Shown here: positions 1 to 9,492 of the stretch, in pieces | How positions within the stretch are numbered: the stretch's first letter is position 1 | Layout of the letters: each line of letters begins with the position of its first letter | Source: Kitasatospora xanthocidica | GTDB lineage: Bacteria; Actinomycetota; Actinomycetes; Streptomycetales; Streptomycetaceae | DNA length: 52,960 nucleotides | Reading direction: 5' to 3' | Assembly (NCBI RefSeq): GCF_014656195.1 | Contig: NZ_BNBY01000041.1 | Coordinates: 1 to 52,960 of the forward strand | Position numbers and translations under genes: made by a program | The notes under the pieces: model-generated | Databases searched by the model: none | Seen by the model: only the letters and a program-made list of their open reading frames with translations | Told to the model about the DNA's origin: nothing

Positions 1-41
1 AGGCCGCGGCCCCAGCGATTCGCTGGGGCCGCGGCCTTTTT
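1..41 (+). terminator. Rho-independent terminator of the gene left of the window
   Basis: A perfect 17-bp stem (positions 1-17 against 21-37) with a 3-base ATT loop is followed by a run of five T (37-41). This is a classical intrinsic terminator and must serve a gene whose body lies outside the window. Confidence 0.85.
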
Positions 42-232
42 GTGTTTTGCGAACGTGAAGAAGAAGGAGTCCGGCAGGACGGGACTTCCGCCCAGACGCG
101 GAGGATCCCGGCATGTCGGACAATGGAGAAGGTGCGCGGGCCAGGGAGGCCGGCGCCGAAACCGCGTGGTGGCTGCGGAGTTGCACCAACAGCCCGCGCG
201 GAGAAGCTGAAGCAGCAGAAGGAGTCACCACG

Positions 233-2692
233 ATGTCGAACCAGCCCCAGGACCGTCCCGAGCGTCGATCGGACGACGGCCGCGGCTACGAGCCCCGGTC
301 CCGCGGAGGCTGGTCGAACGACCGTGGCGACCGTCCGCGTCGCGACGACCGTCCGTCCGGCGGTGGCTTCAACCGCGACCGTGGCGACCGTCCGTCCGGC
401 GGCGGCGGCTTCCGTCGCGACGACCGCCCCTCGGGTGGTTTCCGCCGTGACGACCGTGACGACCGTCCGCGTCGTGACGACCGCCCGTCCGGTGGTGGCT
501 ACGGCCGTGACCGCGATGACCGCGGTGGCGACCGTGGCGGCTTCCGCCGCGACGACCGTCCGTCCGGTGGCGGCTTCAACCGCGACCGTGGCGACCGCCC
601 GTCCGGCGGTGGCTTCAACCGCGACCGTGACGACCGCGGTGGCGACCGTGGCGGCTTCCGCCGCGACGACCGTCCGTCCGGTGGTGGCTTCAACCGCGAC
701 CGTGGCGACCGTCCGTCCGGCGGCGGCTACGGCCGTGACCGCGACGACCGCCAGGGCGGCGGTGGCTTCCGCCGTGACGACCGTCCGGGTGGTGGCGGCG
801 GCTTCCGTCGTGACGACCGTCCGAGCGGTTTCCGTCGTGACGACCGTGACGACCGTCCGCGTCGTGACGACCGCCCGTCCGGTGGTGGCTTCAACCGTGA
901 CCGCGATGACCGCGGTGGCGACCGTGGCGGCTTCCGCCGCGACGACCGTCCGTCCGGTGGTGGCTTCAACCGCGACCGCGGCGACCGTCCCTCCGGCGGC
1001 GGCTTCCGGCGCGATGACCGCCCCTCGGGTGGTTTCCGTCGTGATGACCGTGACGACCGTCCGCGTCGTGACGACCGTCCCTCCGGTGGTGGCTTCAACC
1101 GCGACCGTGACGACCGTGGCGGCTTCCGCCGCGACGACCGCCCGTCCGGCGGTGGCTTCAACCGCGACCGCGGCGACCGCCCCTCCGGTGGTTTCAACCG
1201 TGACCGTGACGACCGTCCGCGTCGTGACGACCGCGATGACCGCGGTGGTTTCCGTCGTGACGACCGTCCGTCCGGCGGTGGCTTCAACCGCGACCGCGAT
1301 GACCGCGGTGGTTTCCGTCGTGACGACCGTCCGTCCGGCGGCGGTTTCAACCGCGACCGCGGCGACCGTCCGAGCGGTTTCCGTCGTGATGACCGTGACG
1401 ACCGTCCGCGTCGTGACGACCGTCCCTCCGGTGGCGGCTTCAACCGCGACCGTGACGACCGCGGTGGCGACCGTGGCGGCTTCCGCCGCGACGACCGCCC
1501 GTCCGGTGGCGGCTTCAACCGTGACCGCGGCGACCGTGGCGGCGACCGCGGTGGTTTCCGCCGTGACGACCGCGGTGGCGACCGTGGCGGCTTCCGCCGT
1601 GACGACCGCCAGGGTGGTGGCTTCCGTCGCGACGACCGCCGCGACGACCGCCGTGACGACCGGGGCGGCCGGGACTACGACGACCGCCGTGGCAACTACG
1701 AGCCCGTCAAGCGCCTGCCGATCCCCGAGGACGTCACCGGCTTCGAGCTGGACGCGGACGTGCGCCAGGAGCTCAAGAGCCTGCCCAAGACCCTCGCGGA
1801 CGACGTCGCCCGCAACCTGGTGATGGTGGCCCGGCTGCTGGACGGCGAGGCGGAGGAGGCGTACCAGTACTCGCGGGTCGCGCTCCGTCTGGCCTCCCGC
1901 GTCGCGGCCGTGCGCGAGGCGGCCGGTTTCGCCTCGTACATGACCCAGCGTTACTCCGAGGCGCTGACCGAGTTCCGCGCCGCCCGTCGGATGACCGGCC
2001 GGGTGGACCTGTGGCCCGTGATGGCCGACTGCGAGCGCGGTCTGGGCCGTCCGGAGCGGGCGCTGGCGATGGCCGGCGAGCCCGAGGTGAAGCAGCTGGA
2101 CAAGGCCGGCCAGGTCGAGATGCGCCTGGTGGCCGCGGGTGCCCGCGGTGACATGGAGCAGTTCGACGCCGCCGTGGTGACCCTGCAGAGCCCGGAGCTG
2201 GCCTCCAGCGCCGTGCACCCGTGGACCGCGCGTCTGCGGTACGCCTACGCCGAGGCGCTGATCGCGGCCGGCCGTGGCGACGAGGCCCGTGACTGGTTCG
2301 CCAAGGCGGCCGAGGCCGACACCGACGGCACCACCAACGCCTCCGAGCGCCTCGCCGAGATCGACGGCGTGGAGTTCACCGACGCGCTCGACCCGGAGCT
2401 GGCCGAGGACGCGGACGAGCAGGCCGAGGCCCCGGCGAAGAAGCGCGGCGGCGACGTCTCCGACGACCGCGTGATCTTCGAGGACGAGGAGGACGTCGAG
2501 GAGTACTACGACGAGGACGACCTCGAGATCGACGAGGACTTCGACGGCGTGGTGCCCGAGCGTGCCAAGGCCGAGAAGGCCGAGAAGGTTGAGAAGGCCG
2601 AGAAGGTGGAGAAGGCCGCCAAGGCCGAGGACGCCGCCGCCGACTCCGACTCCGACGCCAAGGTCGAGGACAAGGACGAGGCCAAGGGCTGA
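233..2692 (+). CDS. Long Arg/Gly/Asp repeat protein with C-terminal TPR-like domain and acidic/KE tail
   Basis: The 819-residue product has three parts. Residues about 20-480 are a low-complexity array built from units such as FRRDDRPSGGGFNRDRGDRPSGG with lengths that vary, resembling eukaryotic RGG boxes. Residues about 485-720 form an alpha-helical, TPR-like region. The last 100 residues are acidic and end in repeated EKAEKVEKA. The ATG at 233 has AAGGAG nine bases upstream; an in-frame ATG at 113 also has GGAGG eight bases upstream and would add 40 residues, so the start is open. RGG-type sequence usually binds RNA, but that role is inferred here. The repeat array makes long false frames on the other strand. 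A strong hairpin follows the stop. The biological role is unknown. Confidence 0.85.
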   Translation: MSNQPQDRPERRSDDGRGYEPRSRGGWSNDRGDRPRRDDRPSGGGFNRDRGDRPSGGGGFRRDDRPSGGFRRDDRDDRPRRDDRPSGGGYGRDRDDRGGDRGGFRRDDRPSGGGFNRDRGDRPSGGGFNRDRDDRGGDRGGFRRDDRPSGGGFNRDRGDRPSGGGYGRDRDDRQGGGGFRRDDRPGGGGGFRRDDRPSGFRRDDRDDRPRRDDRPSGGGFNRDRDDRGGDRGGFRRDDRPSGGGFNRDRGDRPSGGGFRRDDRPSGGFRRDDRDDRPRRDDRPSGGGFNRDRDDRGGFRRDDRPSGGGFNRDRGDRPSGGFNRDRDDRPRRDDRDDRGGFRRDDRPSGGGFNRDRDDRGGFRRDDRPSGGGFNRDRGDRPSGFRRDDRDDRPRRDDRPSGGGFNRDRDDRGGDRGGFRRDDRPSGGGFNRDRGDRGGDRGGFRRDDRGGDRGGFRRDDRQGGGFRRDDRRDDRRDDRGGRDYDDRRGNYEPVKRLPIPEDVTGFELDADVRQELKSLPKTLADDVARNLVMVARLLDGEAEEAYQYSRVALRLASRVAAVREAAGFASYMTQRYSEALTEFRAARRMTGRVDLWPVMADCERGLGRPERALAMAGEPEVKQLDKAGQVEMRLVAAGARGDMEQFDAAVVTLQSPELASSAVHPWTARLRYAYAEALIAAGRGDEARDWFAKAAEADTDGTTNASERLAEIDGVEFTDALDPELAEDADEQAEAPAKKRGGDVSDDRVIFEDEEDVEEYYDEDDLEIDEDFDGVVPERAKAEKAEKVEKAEKVEKAAKAEDAAADSDSDAKVEDKDEAKG

Positions 2693-2709
2693 TCAGCCCC
2701 CCTCCGCAA

Positions 2710-2766
2710 CGCCGTGAGGCCCTGCCGTTCCCCGGGATCCACCGGGAACGGCAGGGCCTCACGGCG
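2710..2766. terminator. Bidirectional terminator between convergent genes
   Basis: A perfect 23-bp stem (2710-2732 against 2744-2766) with an 11-base loop sits between the repeat-protein gene and the converging DUF1015 gene. There is no T-run, which is common for actinomycete terminators. Confidence 0.8.
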
Positions 2767-2802
2767 TCCGGGGCCACGGCGCGGCGCCGGCCCGGCGCGG
2801 GG

Positions 2803-4173
2803 TCAGCCCAGGGAGAGGTTGCGCAGCACCAGTCCGGTGGCCGGCTTCGGCCCGAAGGAGGTGGACTTGCGCGGCATGGTGACGCCCTGTTCGGCCAGCC
2901 GGCGCACCACGCTCTCCCGGACCGGGTGCAGCAGGACGGCGGTGCCGCCGGTACGGGCGGCCTCCCGCTCGGCGGCCACGGCGGTGTGCAGGTAGCCGAT
3001 GTCGTCCGGGCCGTCGGGGACGTGCCAGGTGCGGTCGAGCAGGGTGGCGTGCAGGACGGTGGCGTCCAGGTGGCGCCACTCCTCGGGCCGGTCCTGCGGC
3101 ACCGTGGCGTCCAGCAGGGCCTCCTCGGGCTCGCCGAGCAGCCAGTAGACGCCGTCGCCTCCGGTCAGCACGAAGCCGTTGCCGCCGTGCCGCTTCTGCT
3201 CGGCGAGGGCCTGGAGCGCGGCCGGCAGCGGGCCGGGGACCTCCTTGACCTTCCACTGGTCGCCGATCTTCTCCAGCGCCTCGGCCACCGGCAGCCGGTA
3301 GAGGACGCGGTGGATGGCGCGCACCCGCAACGGGTAGCGGGCGGTGTCGACCAGGAGCACCAGGCCGCGGTCCCAGGGGCTGCGCGGCAGGTGGCGGTGC
3401 TCGCGCTGGAGGCGCAGGTACATCTCCCAGCGGTGGTGGCCGTCGGCGATCAGGGCCCGGCAGGTGGCCAGGTCGCGGCTGATCTCGGCGATCTCGGCCG
3501 GGTCGGTGACGGCCCACAGGCGGTGGTGGGTGCCGTCGCTGGTGGCGGTGGAGAGCAGCGGCTCGCCCTCGACCGTCCGCTCGATCACGCCGGAGGCGCC
3601 GCCGTCGCCGCGGTAGGTGAGCAGCAGCGGTTCCAGGTTGGCCCGGGTGGTGCGCATCAGGCCGACCCGGTCGGCGACCGGCCGGGGCATCACGTCCTCG
3701 TGGGGGAGGACGACGCCGGTCTCGCGGCCGCTGACCGCGAGGGCGCCGATCAGGCCGCGCTGGAGCAGCTCGGGGGAGTCCGCGGTGGCGGGCACCCGCT
3801 GCTCGTAGACGTAGAGCGCGGGGTCCGGGTCGGCGGCGAGGATCCCCTCGCGCTGCCAGGCGGCCAGCAGCCGCGCGGCGTGCCGGTAGCGGGTGTCGCG
3901 GTCGGGGCGGTCGCCGGCGTCCTCGGGCTCGGGCCTGGGCAGGATCAGCCGGACCACGTTGTGCGGGTCGGCCGTCTCCAGGTCGAGCCGGCGGCCCGGG
4001 TCGACGACGTCGTACGGCGGGGACATCACCGCGGCCAGGGCGCCGACCCGGTCGGGGACGTAGCGCAGGCCGCGGAAGGGGGACAGGGACAGGCCGGCGG
4101 TGGCGACGTGCCCGGGATCGCCGGGGCCGCCCTCGGGAGTCTCGACTCCGTCTTCTGCACTGGGTGTGCTCAT
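2803..4173 (-). CDS. DUF1015 family protein
   Basis: The 456-residue product matches the DUF1015 family: an N-terminal LSPFRGLRY and a MSPPYDVV segment, a central DGTHHRLWAV and IADGHHRWEMYLRL motif rich in His, and a C-terminal TSFGPKPATGLVLRNL. The family is widespread in bacteria and its biochemical role is not established. The start is uncertain: ATG at 4173 is preceded by TACGAT seven bases upstream, which would suit a leaderless transcript, and an ATG three codons earlier (4182) is also possible. Neither has a Shine-Dalgarno sequence. The gene is divergent from the TPR gene at 4265. Confidence 0.85.
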   Translation of the reverse strand: MSTPSAEDGVETPEGGPGDPGHVATAGLSLSPFRGLRYVPDRVGALAAVMSPPYDVVDPGRRLDLETADPHNVVRLILPRPEPEDAGDRPDRDTRYRHAARLLAAWQREGILAADPDPALYVYEQRVPATADSPELLQRGLIGALAVSGRETGVVLPHEDVMPRPVADRVGLMRTTRANLEPLLLTYRGDGGASGVIERTVEGEPLLSTATSDGTHHRLWAVTDPAEIAEISRDLATCRALIADGHHRWEMYLRLQREHRHLPRSPWDRGLVLLVDTARYPLRVRAIHRVLYRLPVAEALEKIGDQWKVKEVPGPLPAALQALAEQKRHGGNGFVLTGGDGVYWLLGEPEEALLDATVPQDRPEEWRHLDATVLHATLLDRTWHVPDGPDDIGYLHTAVAAEREAARTGGTAVLLHPVRESVVRRLAEQGVTMPRKSTSFGPKPATGLVLRNLSLG

Positions 4174-4264
4174 TCTGGGCATCGTAATCGGGTACGCGTT
4201 GTTGAGAGATCGGAATCCCGCGCCGACCTGTGCCGCGGGTGTGCGACCGAGGGCGAGGTACGGC

Positions 4265-4867
4265 ATGGACGACGGGCAGGAACGGGTGGACGGCGTTGGC
4301 CCGGCCGGGTCGGGCGGGCCGGCCGGTGCCGCCGGCGGGGGCGCTCCGGCGGGCGGCGGCGGGCCGGTCGGCGGGATCCCGTCGCAGAGCCGTTCCGGGG
4401 AGCCCACCGGCGACGTGTACGACTGGTTCCGCCGGGGCGCGCAGCTGCTGGCGCAGGGCCATCCGGCGGCCGCCGAGCAGCTGCTGGCCCGGGCGGCGGC
4501 GGCCGAGCCGCACTCGCGCAGCATCCGGGAGGCGCTGGCCAGGGCCCAGTTCGACGCGGGTTCGTACGCGGCGGCACTGGAGAACTTCCGGGCCGTGGCC
4601 CTGGCCGACCCGGCGGACGACTACGCTCAGTTCGGGTGGGGGGTCGCGGCGGCCCGGCTGGGCGACTTCGAGACCTCCGCCGAGCACCTGGCGCTCGCCG
4701 TGGCGATGCGGCCGGAGGCCGACCACTACCGGGCGGCCCTGCGGCAGACCCGGGCGACGCTGGCGGCCCGCGCCGGGGCGTACGGCCCGCTGCAGCCCGG
4801 GGCTCCCGGGTACCTGGCACCGCCACCCGGGGCCGAGGGTCCAGTGAACGACGACGCGAGTGAATGA
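4265..4867 (+). CDS. Small TPR-repeat protein
   Basis: A 200-residue protein with a Gly/Ala-rich leader of about 45 residues followed by three tetratricopeptide-like helical repeats (YDWFRRGAQLLAQGHPAAAEQLLARA..., REALARAQFDAGSYAAALENFR..., AQFGWGVAAARLGDFETSAEHLALA). TPRs mediate protein-protein contacts; no enzyme motif is visible. The ATG at 4265 is chosen because GAGG lies upstream and the residues encoded before it do not resemble the rest. It is followed after 12 bp by the HAD gene, so the two probably form an operon. Confidence 0.8.
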   Translation: MDDGQERVDGVGPAGSGGPAGAAGGGAPAGGGGPVGGIPSQSRSGEPTGDVYDWFRRGAQLLAQGHPAAAEQLLARAAAAEPHSRSIREALARAQFDAGSYAAALENFRAVALADPADDYAQFGWGVAAARLGDFETSAEHLALAVAMRPEADHYRAALRQTRATLAARAGAYGPLQPGAPGYLAPPPGAEGPVNDDASE

Positions 4868-4879
4868 GGTAGCGCAGCG

Positions 4880-5917
4880 ATGACCGAGACGGCCACCCCC
4901 GTGCGACGGACCGCCCCCGGCGGCAGCGAGCGGCCGCTGACCGAGGCGTACGACACCGCCCTGCTGGACCTGGACGGCGTGGTCTACGCGGGCGCGCACG
5001 CGATCGAGCACGCGGTGGCCTCGCTGGACACCGCCCGCACGGTCGGGATGCGGCTGGCGTACGTGACCAACAACGCCTCCCGCCCGCCGCGCGTGGTGGC
5101 CGAGCACCTGACCGAGCTGGGTGTCCCGGCCGAGCCGACCGACGTGATCAACTCGGCCCAGGCGGCCGCCCGGGTGCTCGCCGAGAAGCTGCCGGCCGGG
5201 GCGAAGGTGCTGGTCGTGGGCGGCCTGGGGCTGGAGGAGGCGCTGGCCGAGCGGGGGCTGGTCGCGGTCCGCTCGCTGGCCGACGGGCCGGTGGCGGTGG
5301 TCCAGGGCTTCGACCCGTCGGTGGGCTGGACGGACCTGGCGGAGGCCTCGTACGCGGTGCAGAGCGGGCTGCCGTGGGTGGCGTCCAACCTGGACCTGAC
5401 CGTGCCGCGGGCGCGCGGCATCGCGCCGGGCAACGGCACGCTGGTGGCGGCGGTGCGGGCGGCGACCGGGGTGGAGCCGGAGGTGGCGGGCAAGCCGCTG
5501 CCGCCGATGCACCGGGAGACGGTCCTGCGCACCGGTGCCGAGCGGCCGCTGGTGGTCGGGGACCGGCTGGACACCGACATCGAGGGCGCGTTCAACGGCG
5601 GGGTGGACAGCCTGCTGGTCTTCACCGGCGTGACCACCCCCGAGCTGCTGCTGGCGGCGCCGGTCGAGCACCGGCCGACCTACCTGGCGGCCGACCTGCG
5701 CGGTCTGCTGGTCCCGCACCCGGCGGTGACGGCCGGGGCCGACGGCTTCGCGTGCGGCGGCTGGGTCGCGGGCGTCGAGGGCGGCGTGCTGCGGCTGACC
5801 GGGGCCGGGGACCGCTGGGACGGCCTGCGGGCGCTGTGCGCGGCGGCGTGGACGGCGCTGGACGCGGACGGCGCGCCGGTGGACGGACGGAAGGCGCTGG
5901 CCGAGCTGGGCTTCTGA
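4880..5917 (+). CDS. HAD-IIA family (NagD-like) phosphatase
   Basis: The 345-residue product has the HAD motifs in order: motif I LLDLDGVVY (residues about 30-38) with the nucleophile Asp and acid/base Asp, motif II YVTNNASRPP, the conserved lysine in GKPLPPMHRE, and motif III VVGDRLDTDIEGAFNGG. This set marks the HAD-IIA subfamily of small-molecule phosphatases (p-nitrophenyl phosphatase or NagD type). The physiological substrate cannot be read from sequence. It lies 12 bp after the TPR gene with GAGG upstream of the start. Confidence 0.9.
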   Translation: MTETATPVRRTAPGGSERPLTEAYDTALLDLDGVVYAGAHAIEHAVASLDTARTVGMRLAYVTNNASRPPRVVAEHLTELGVPAEPTDVINSAQAAARVLAEKLPAGAKVLVVGGLGLEEALAERGLVAVRSLADGPVAVVQGFDPSVGWTDLAEASYAVQSGLPWVASNLDLTVPRARGIAPGNGTLVAAVRAATGVEPEVAGKPLPPMHRETVLRTGAERPLVVGDRLDTDIEGAFNGGVDSLLVFTGVTTPELLLAAPVEHRPTYLAADLRGLLVPHPAVTAGADGFACGGWVAGVEGGVLRLTGAGDRWDGLRALCAAAWTALDADGAPVDGRKALAELGF

Positions 5918-5934
5918 GCAGGGGCGGGCCGGCG

Positions 5935-5958
5935 GGGTCCCCGGGGTGCCGGGGACCC
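5935..5958. terminator. Bidirectional terminator between convergent genes
   Basis: A perfect 10-bp stem (5935-5944 against 5949-5958) with a 4-base loop lies between the HAD gene and the converging SCP2-like gene. Confidence 0.65.
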
Positions 5959-5971
5959 GTGGGCCCGGGCG

Positions 5972-6319
5972 TCAGAGCAGGGTGCGCAGCCGCAGCAGGT
6001 CGCGGAAGCCCGCTTCCAGCCGGACCCGGCCGCTCGCCCAGGCGGAGGCGAAGTTGAGCCGGCCGCCGACCAGGGCGACCAGGTCGTCGCTGCTCATGGT
6101 GAGCCGGATGTCGGCCTTCCCGGCGGGCGGGCCGGGCGCGGCGACCACGTCCTGGATCCGGCCGTCGCGCAGCTGACCGGCGAAGGTCAGGTCGAGGTCG
6201 GTGATCCGGCAGCTGAGCGAGCGGTCGAGGGACGCGGCCGTGCGGACGTCGCCGGTGGACTTCGCCATGTTCCGGCTGAGCTGCTCCAGTGCCTCCCGGC
6301 ACTCCTCGGCGTTCGCCAT
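5972..6319 (-). CDS. SCP2 sterol-binding-domain-like protein
   Basis: A 115-residue protein. The C-terminal part (ADIRLTMSSDDLVALVGGRLNFASAWASGRVRLEAGFRDLLRL) matches the closing segment of SCP2 domains, which form a hydrophobic pocket for lipids or other apolar ligands. The family is often fused to or found beside enzymes; here it stands alone. The ATG at 6319 is chosen because a GGGAGGGGG stretch lies just upstream. The ligand is unknown. Confidence 0.75.
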   Translation of the reverse strand: MANAEECREALEQLSRNMAKSTGDVRTAASLDRSLSCRITDLDLTFAGQLRDGRIQDVVAAPGPPAGKADIRLTMSSDDLVALVGGRLNFASAWASGRVRLEAGFRDLLRLRTLL

Positions 6320-6475
6320 GGGCGGCGGCCCCCTCCCCCGGTCGCTACGGTGCGGACTGCGGGCCACGGTACCTCAGCGGGGTTTTGGCGGTAGCGTCGT
6401 CCGTGGGGTGCCCGGAAACGGCCCGGGTACTGAGGGCGACGGAGCGACGCGCGTAGGCGATTGGGAGGCACCCGG

Positions 6476-7390
6476 ATGCTGCCGAGGACGGTTCGGGGAG
6501 TGGTGGAGACCGCCGCCGTGGTGGTCGAGGAGGTGGGCAAGCGGGTCGTCGTGACGGCCGCCTCGATCCTGGAGAAGGCCGGGGTCGACGTCGCCGAGGT
6601 GGAGCGTCGGCTGGGCGGGCAGTTCCCGCCGTCCGCGAAGACGCTGCAGACGCTGGCGGAGGAGGCGGTCACCGCCGGGCGGGCCGGGGTGGACCTGGCG
6701 GTCGGGGTGGCGCGCAACGAGGCCGAGAAGGTCTTCGAGAAGGTCGGCGACCAGGTCACCAAGGTCGGCGTGGTGCTGGCGTACCTGGAGACCAAGCTGC
6801 GCGAGGTCGAGGAGGAGGCTCCGGCCGCGGGGCCCGGTGAGGGTCCGTACGACGAGGAGCCGGTGCCGGCGCCGCGGGCGGACGACCTGTTCGGGCGCGG
6901 CTGGGAGGACGAGGAGCAGCGGTCGGCGTTCCGGCCGGCGGGGGAGCCGATAGTCGCCGAGCGGGTGGAGGTGGACGAGCCGGTCGAGTTCGACCCGCCG
7001 GTCCCCCCGGTCGGTCCGCGCACCCCGGAGGCGCCGGCGGAGCGGGAGCCGAAGGCCGAGCCGCGGAAGGCTCCGGTGCGGAAGACGGCGGCGGAGCGGG
7101 CCGAGCCGGCGCAGGCCGAGCCGGCGCAGACCGCGGCGAAGAAGGCCGCGGCGAAGAAGACGGCCGCGAAGAAGGCGGCCGCGAAGAAGGCGGTGGCGAA
7201 GAAGGCCACGGGCTCGAAGGCCGCCGCCAAGAAGACGACGACCGTCAAGAAGAGCGCCACCGCCAAGCGGGCCACCGCCGCCGAGCAGGCCGCCGACCAG
7301 CCCAAGACCCCCGCGAAGCGGACCGCGACCAAGAAGACCACCGTCCGCAAGGCGACCAGTACGAGGAAGCCCGATGCCCGGGACGAGTGA
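6476..7390 (+). CDS. Helical protein with histone-H1-like Lys/Ala tail
   Basis: A 304-residue protein. Residues 1-115 are predicted amphipathic helices (VVVEEVGKRVVVTAASILEKAG, NEAEKVFEKVGDQVTKVGVVLAYLETKL). Residues 115-205 are acidic and proline-rich. Residues about 215-300 are lysine/alanine/threonine-rich with repeated AAKK units (KKAAAKKTAAKKAAAKKA), like histone H1 tails and mycobacterial Hlp or HupS C-termini. Binding to DNA or RNA is therefore likely but inferred. ATG 6476 has GGGAGG seven bases upstream; a TTG five codons earlier is in frame but lacks a site. The 3' end overlaps the next gene by 17 bp. Confidence 0.8.
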   Translation: MLPRTVRGVVETAAVVVEEVGKRVVVTAASILEKAGVDVAEVERRLGGQFPPSAKTLQTLAEEAVTAGRAGVDLAVGVARNEAEKVFEKVGDQVTKVGVVLAYLETKLREVEEEAPAAGPGEGPYDEEPVPAPRADDLFGRGWEDEEQRSAFRPAGEPIVAERVEVDEPVEFDPPVPPVGPRTPEAPAEREPKAEPRKAPVRKTAAERAEPAQAEPAQTAAKKAAAKKTAAKKAAAKKAVAKKATGSKAAAKKTTTVKKSATAKRATAAEQAADQPKTPAKRTATKKTTVRKATSTRKPDARDE

Positions 7391-7598
7391 ACCGAGCACG
7401 ACGGCCGACCCGGCCGCCCCCGGGCGGCGGGTCGAGCCGCTCGGCGTGGAACTGCTGCCCACCGGCCACCCGGTGGTGGACGCCGGGCTGGCCCGGCTGG
7501 AGGCCTTGGACGGGGTCCCCGCCGAGGCGCACGTCGCGGTGTACGAAGATGTTCACCAGCGGTTCGCCGACGCGCTGGCCGCGCTCGACCAGGAATGA
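7374..7598 (+). CDS. Small conserved-looking protein, 74 residues
   Basis: A 74-residue acidic protein (VEPLGVELLPTGHPVVDAGL followed by ARLEALDGVPAEAHVAVYED and VHQRFADALAALDQE). It starts within the end of the H1-like gene with GAGGAAG upstream, and it ends 30 bp before tlyA, so it is probably cotranscribed and translationally coupled. I do not recognise the family. Similar short ORFs before tlyA are, as far as I recall, common in streptomycetes. Confidence 0.75.
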   Translation: MPGTSEPSTTADPAAPGRRVEPLGVELLPTGHPVVDAGLARLEALDGVPAEAHVAVYEDVHQRFADALAALDQE

Positions 7599-7628
7599 TC
7601 CGCAGGACCCGTAGGAGCTGAAACACCA

Positions 7629-8441
<813 letters not shown>

Positions 8442-8458
8442 GGTGCTGGGCGGACGTC

Positions 8459-8485
8459 CGGCCCGTCATGCTGTGTGACGGGCCG
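8459..8485 (+). terminator. Hairpin between tlyA and nadK
   Basis: A perfect 10-bp stem (8459-8468 against 8476-8485) with a 7-base loop lies in the 92-bp gap between tlyA and nadK. It has no T-run and could end the tlyA transcript or partly attenuate read-through. Confidence 0.55.
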
Positions 8486-8533
8486 CACCGGGGCCGAAGG
8501 CGACCCGGCAGGCGTTAGGGAGAGGGCAGCGGC

Positions 8534-9439
8534 ATGAGCGACGAAGCACGTACGGTCTTCCTGATCGCGCACACCGGCCGGGAGGCGGCGCTGCGCAGCG
8601 TCGAGGGCCTGGTGCACGGGCTGCTGAAGGCCGGGCTCCGGATCAGACTGCTGGAGGCCGAGGCGGTCGACCTGGACCTGCCGGACGGCGTGGAGAAGGT
8701 GGCCGAGGGCCCGGGGGCGGCGGACGGCTGCGAGCTGATCCTGGTGGCCGGCGGGGACGGGACGCTGCTGCGCGGTGCCGAGCTGGCACGCTCGCACGGC
8801 CTGCCGATGCTCGGGATCAACCTCGGCCGGGTGGGCTTCCTCGCGGAGGCCGAGCGGGACGACCTGGCCGTGGTGGTCGAGCGGGTGGTCGACGCGGACT
8901 ACGAGGTCGAGGAGCGGATGACGATCGACGTCATCGTCCGCACCAACGGCGACGTGGTGCACGAGGACTGGGCACTGAACGAGGCCTCGATCGAGAAGGC
9001 GGCCCGGGAGCGGATGCTGGAGGTGGTGACGGAGGTGGACGGCCGTCCGGTCTCCAACTTCGGCTGTGACGGCGTGGTGTGCGCGACGCCGACCGGTTCC
9101 ACCGCGTACGCGTTCTCCGGCGGCGGGCCGGTGGTGTGGCCGGAGGTGGAGGCGCTGCTGATGGTGCCGATCTCGGCGCACGCGCTGTTCGCCCGCCCGC
9201 TGGTGACCTCGCCCGAGTCGGTGCTGGCCGTCGAGGTGCAGCCGAAGACCCCGCACGGCGTGCTCTGGTGCGACGGGCGGCGCTCGGTCGAACTGCCCGC
9301 CGGGGCGCGGGTGGAGGTCCGCCGGGGCCGGACGCCGGTGCGGCTGGCCAGACTGCACCGGGCGCCGTTCACCGACCGGCTGGTCGCCAAGTTCGCGCTG
9401 CCGGTGACGGGTTGGCGCGGCCGGGCGGACCACCACTAG
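8534..9439 (+). CDS. nadK: NAD kinase
   Basis: A 301-residue ATP (or polyphosphate)-NAD kinase that makes NADP. Diagnostic motifs are VAGGDGTLLRGAEL (GGDGT at residues about 74-78), GINLGRVGFLAE, the NEA segment, CDGVVCATPTGSTAYAFSGGGP and the late PISAHALFARPLV. The length fits the family. GGGAGAGGG lies upstream of the ATG. It sits downstream of tlyA, the same order as in other actinomycetes, where recN usually follows; here a MocR/YczE pair lies between nadK and recN. Confidence 0.95.
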   Translation: MSDEARTVFLIAHTGREAALRSVEGLVHGLLKAGLRIRLLEAEAVDLDLPDGVEKVAEGPGAADGCELILVAGGDGTLLRGAELARSHGLPMLGINLGRVGFLAEAERDDLAVVVERVVDADYEVEERMTIDVIVRTNGDVVHEDWALNEASIEKAARERMLEVVTEVDGRPVSNFGCDGVVCATPTGSTAYAFSGGGPVVWPEVEALLMVPISAHALFARPLVTSPESVLAVEVQPKTPHGVLWCDGRRSVELPAGARVEVRRGRTPVRLARLHRAPFTDRLVAKFALPVTGWRGRADHH

Positions 9440-9492
9440 GAGGGCCCGGACGGAGCCGGCGGGACCGGCCGGCGGGCGTCGGACCGCGGGCG

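Noticed and set aside
499..1518. Minus-strand reading frames of 64 and 263 codons rich in Arg, Pro and Ser
   Set aside because: They are antisense shadows of the RGG-like repeats, with no start site and no family features.
2759..5719. A minus-strand open frame of 986 codons
   Set aside because: It crosses the DUF1015 gene in another frame and lies antisense to the TPR and HAD genes, all with family motifs.
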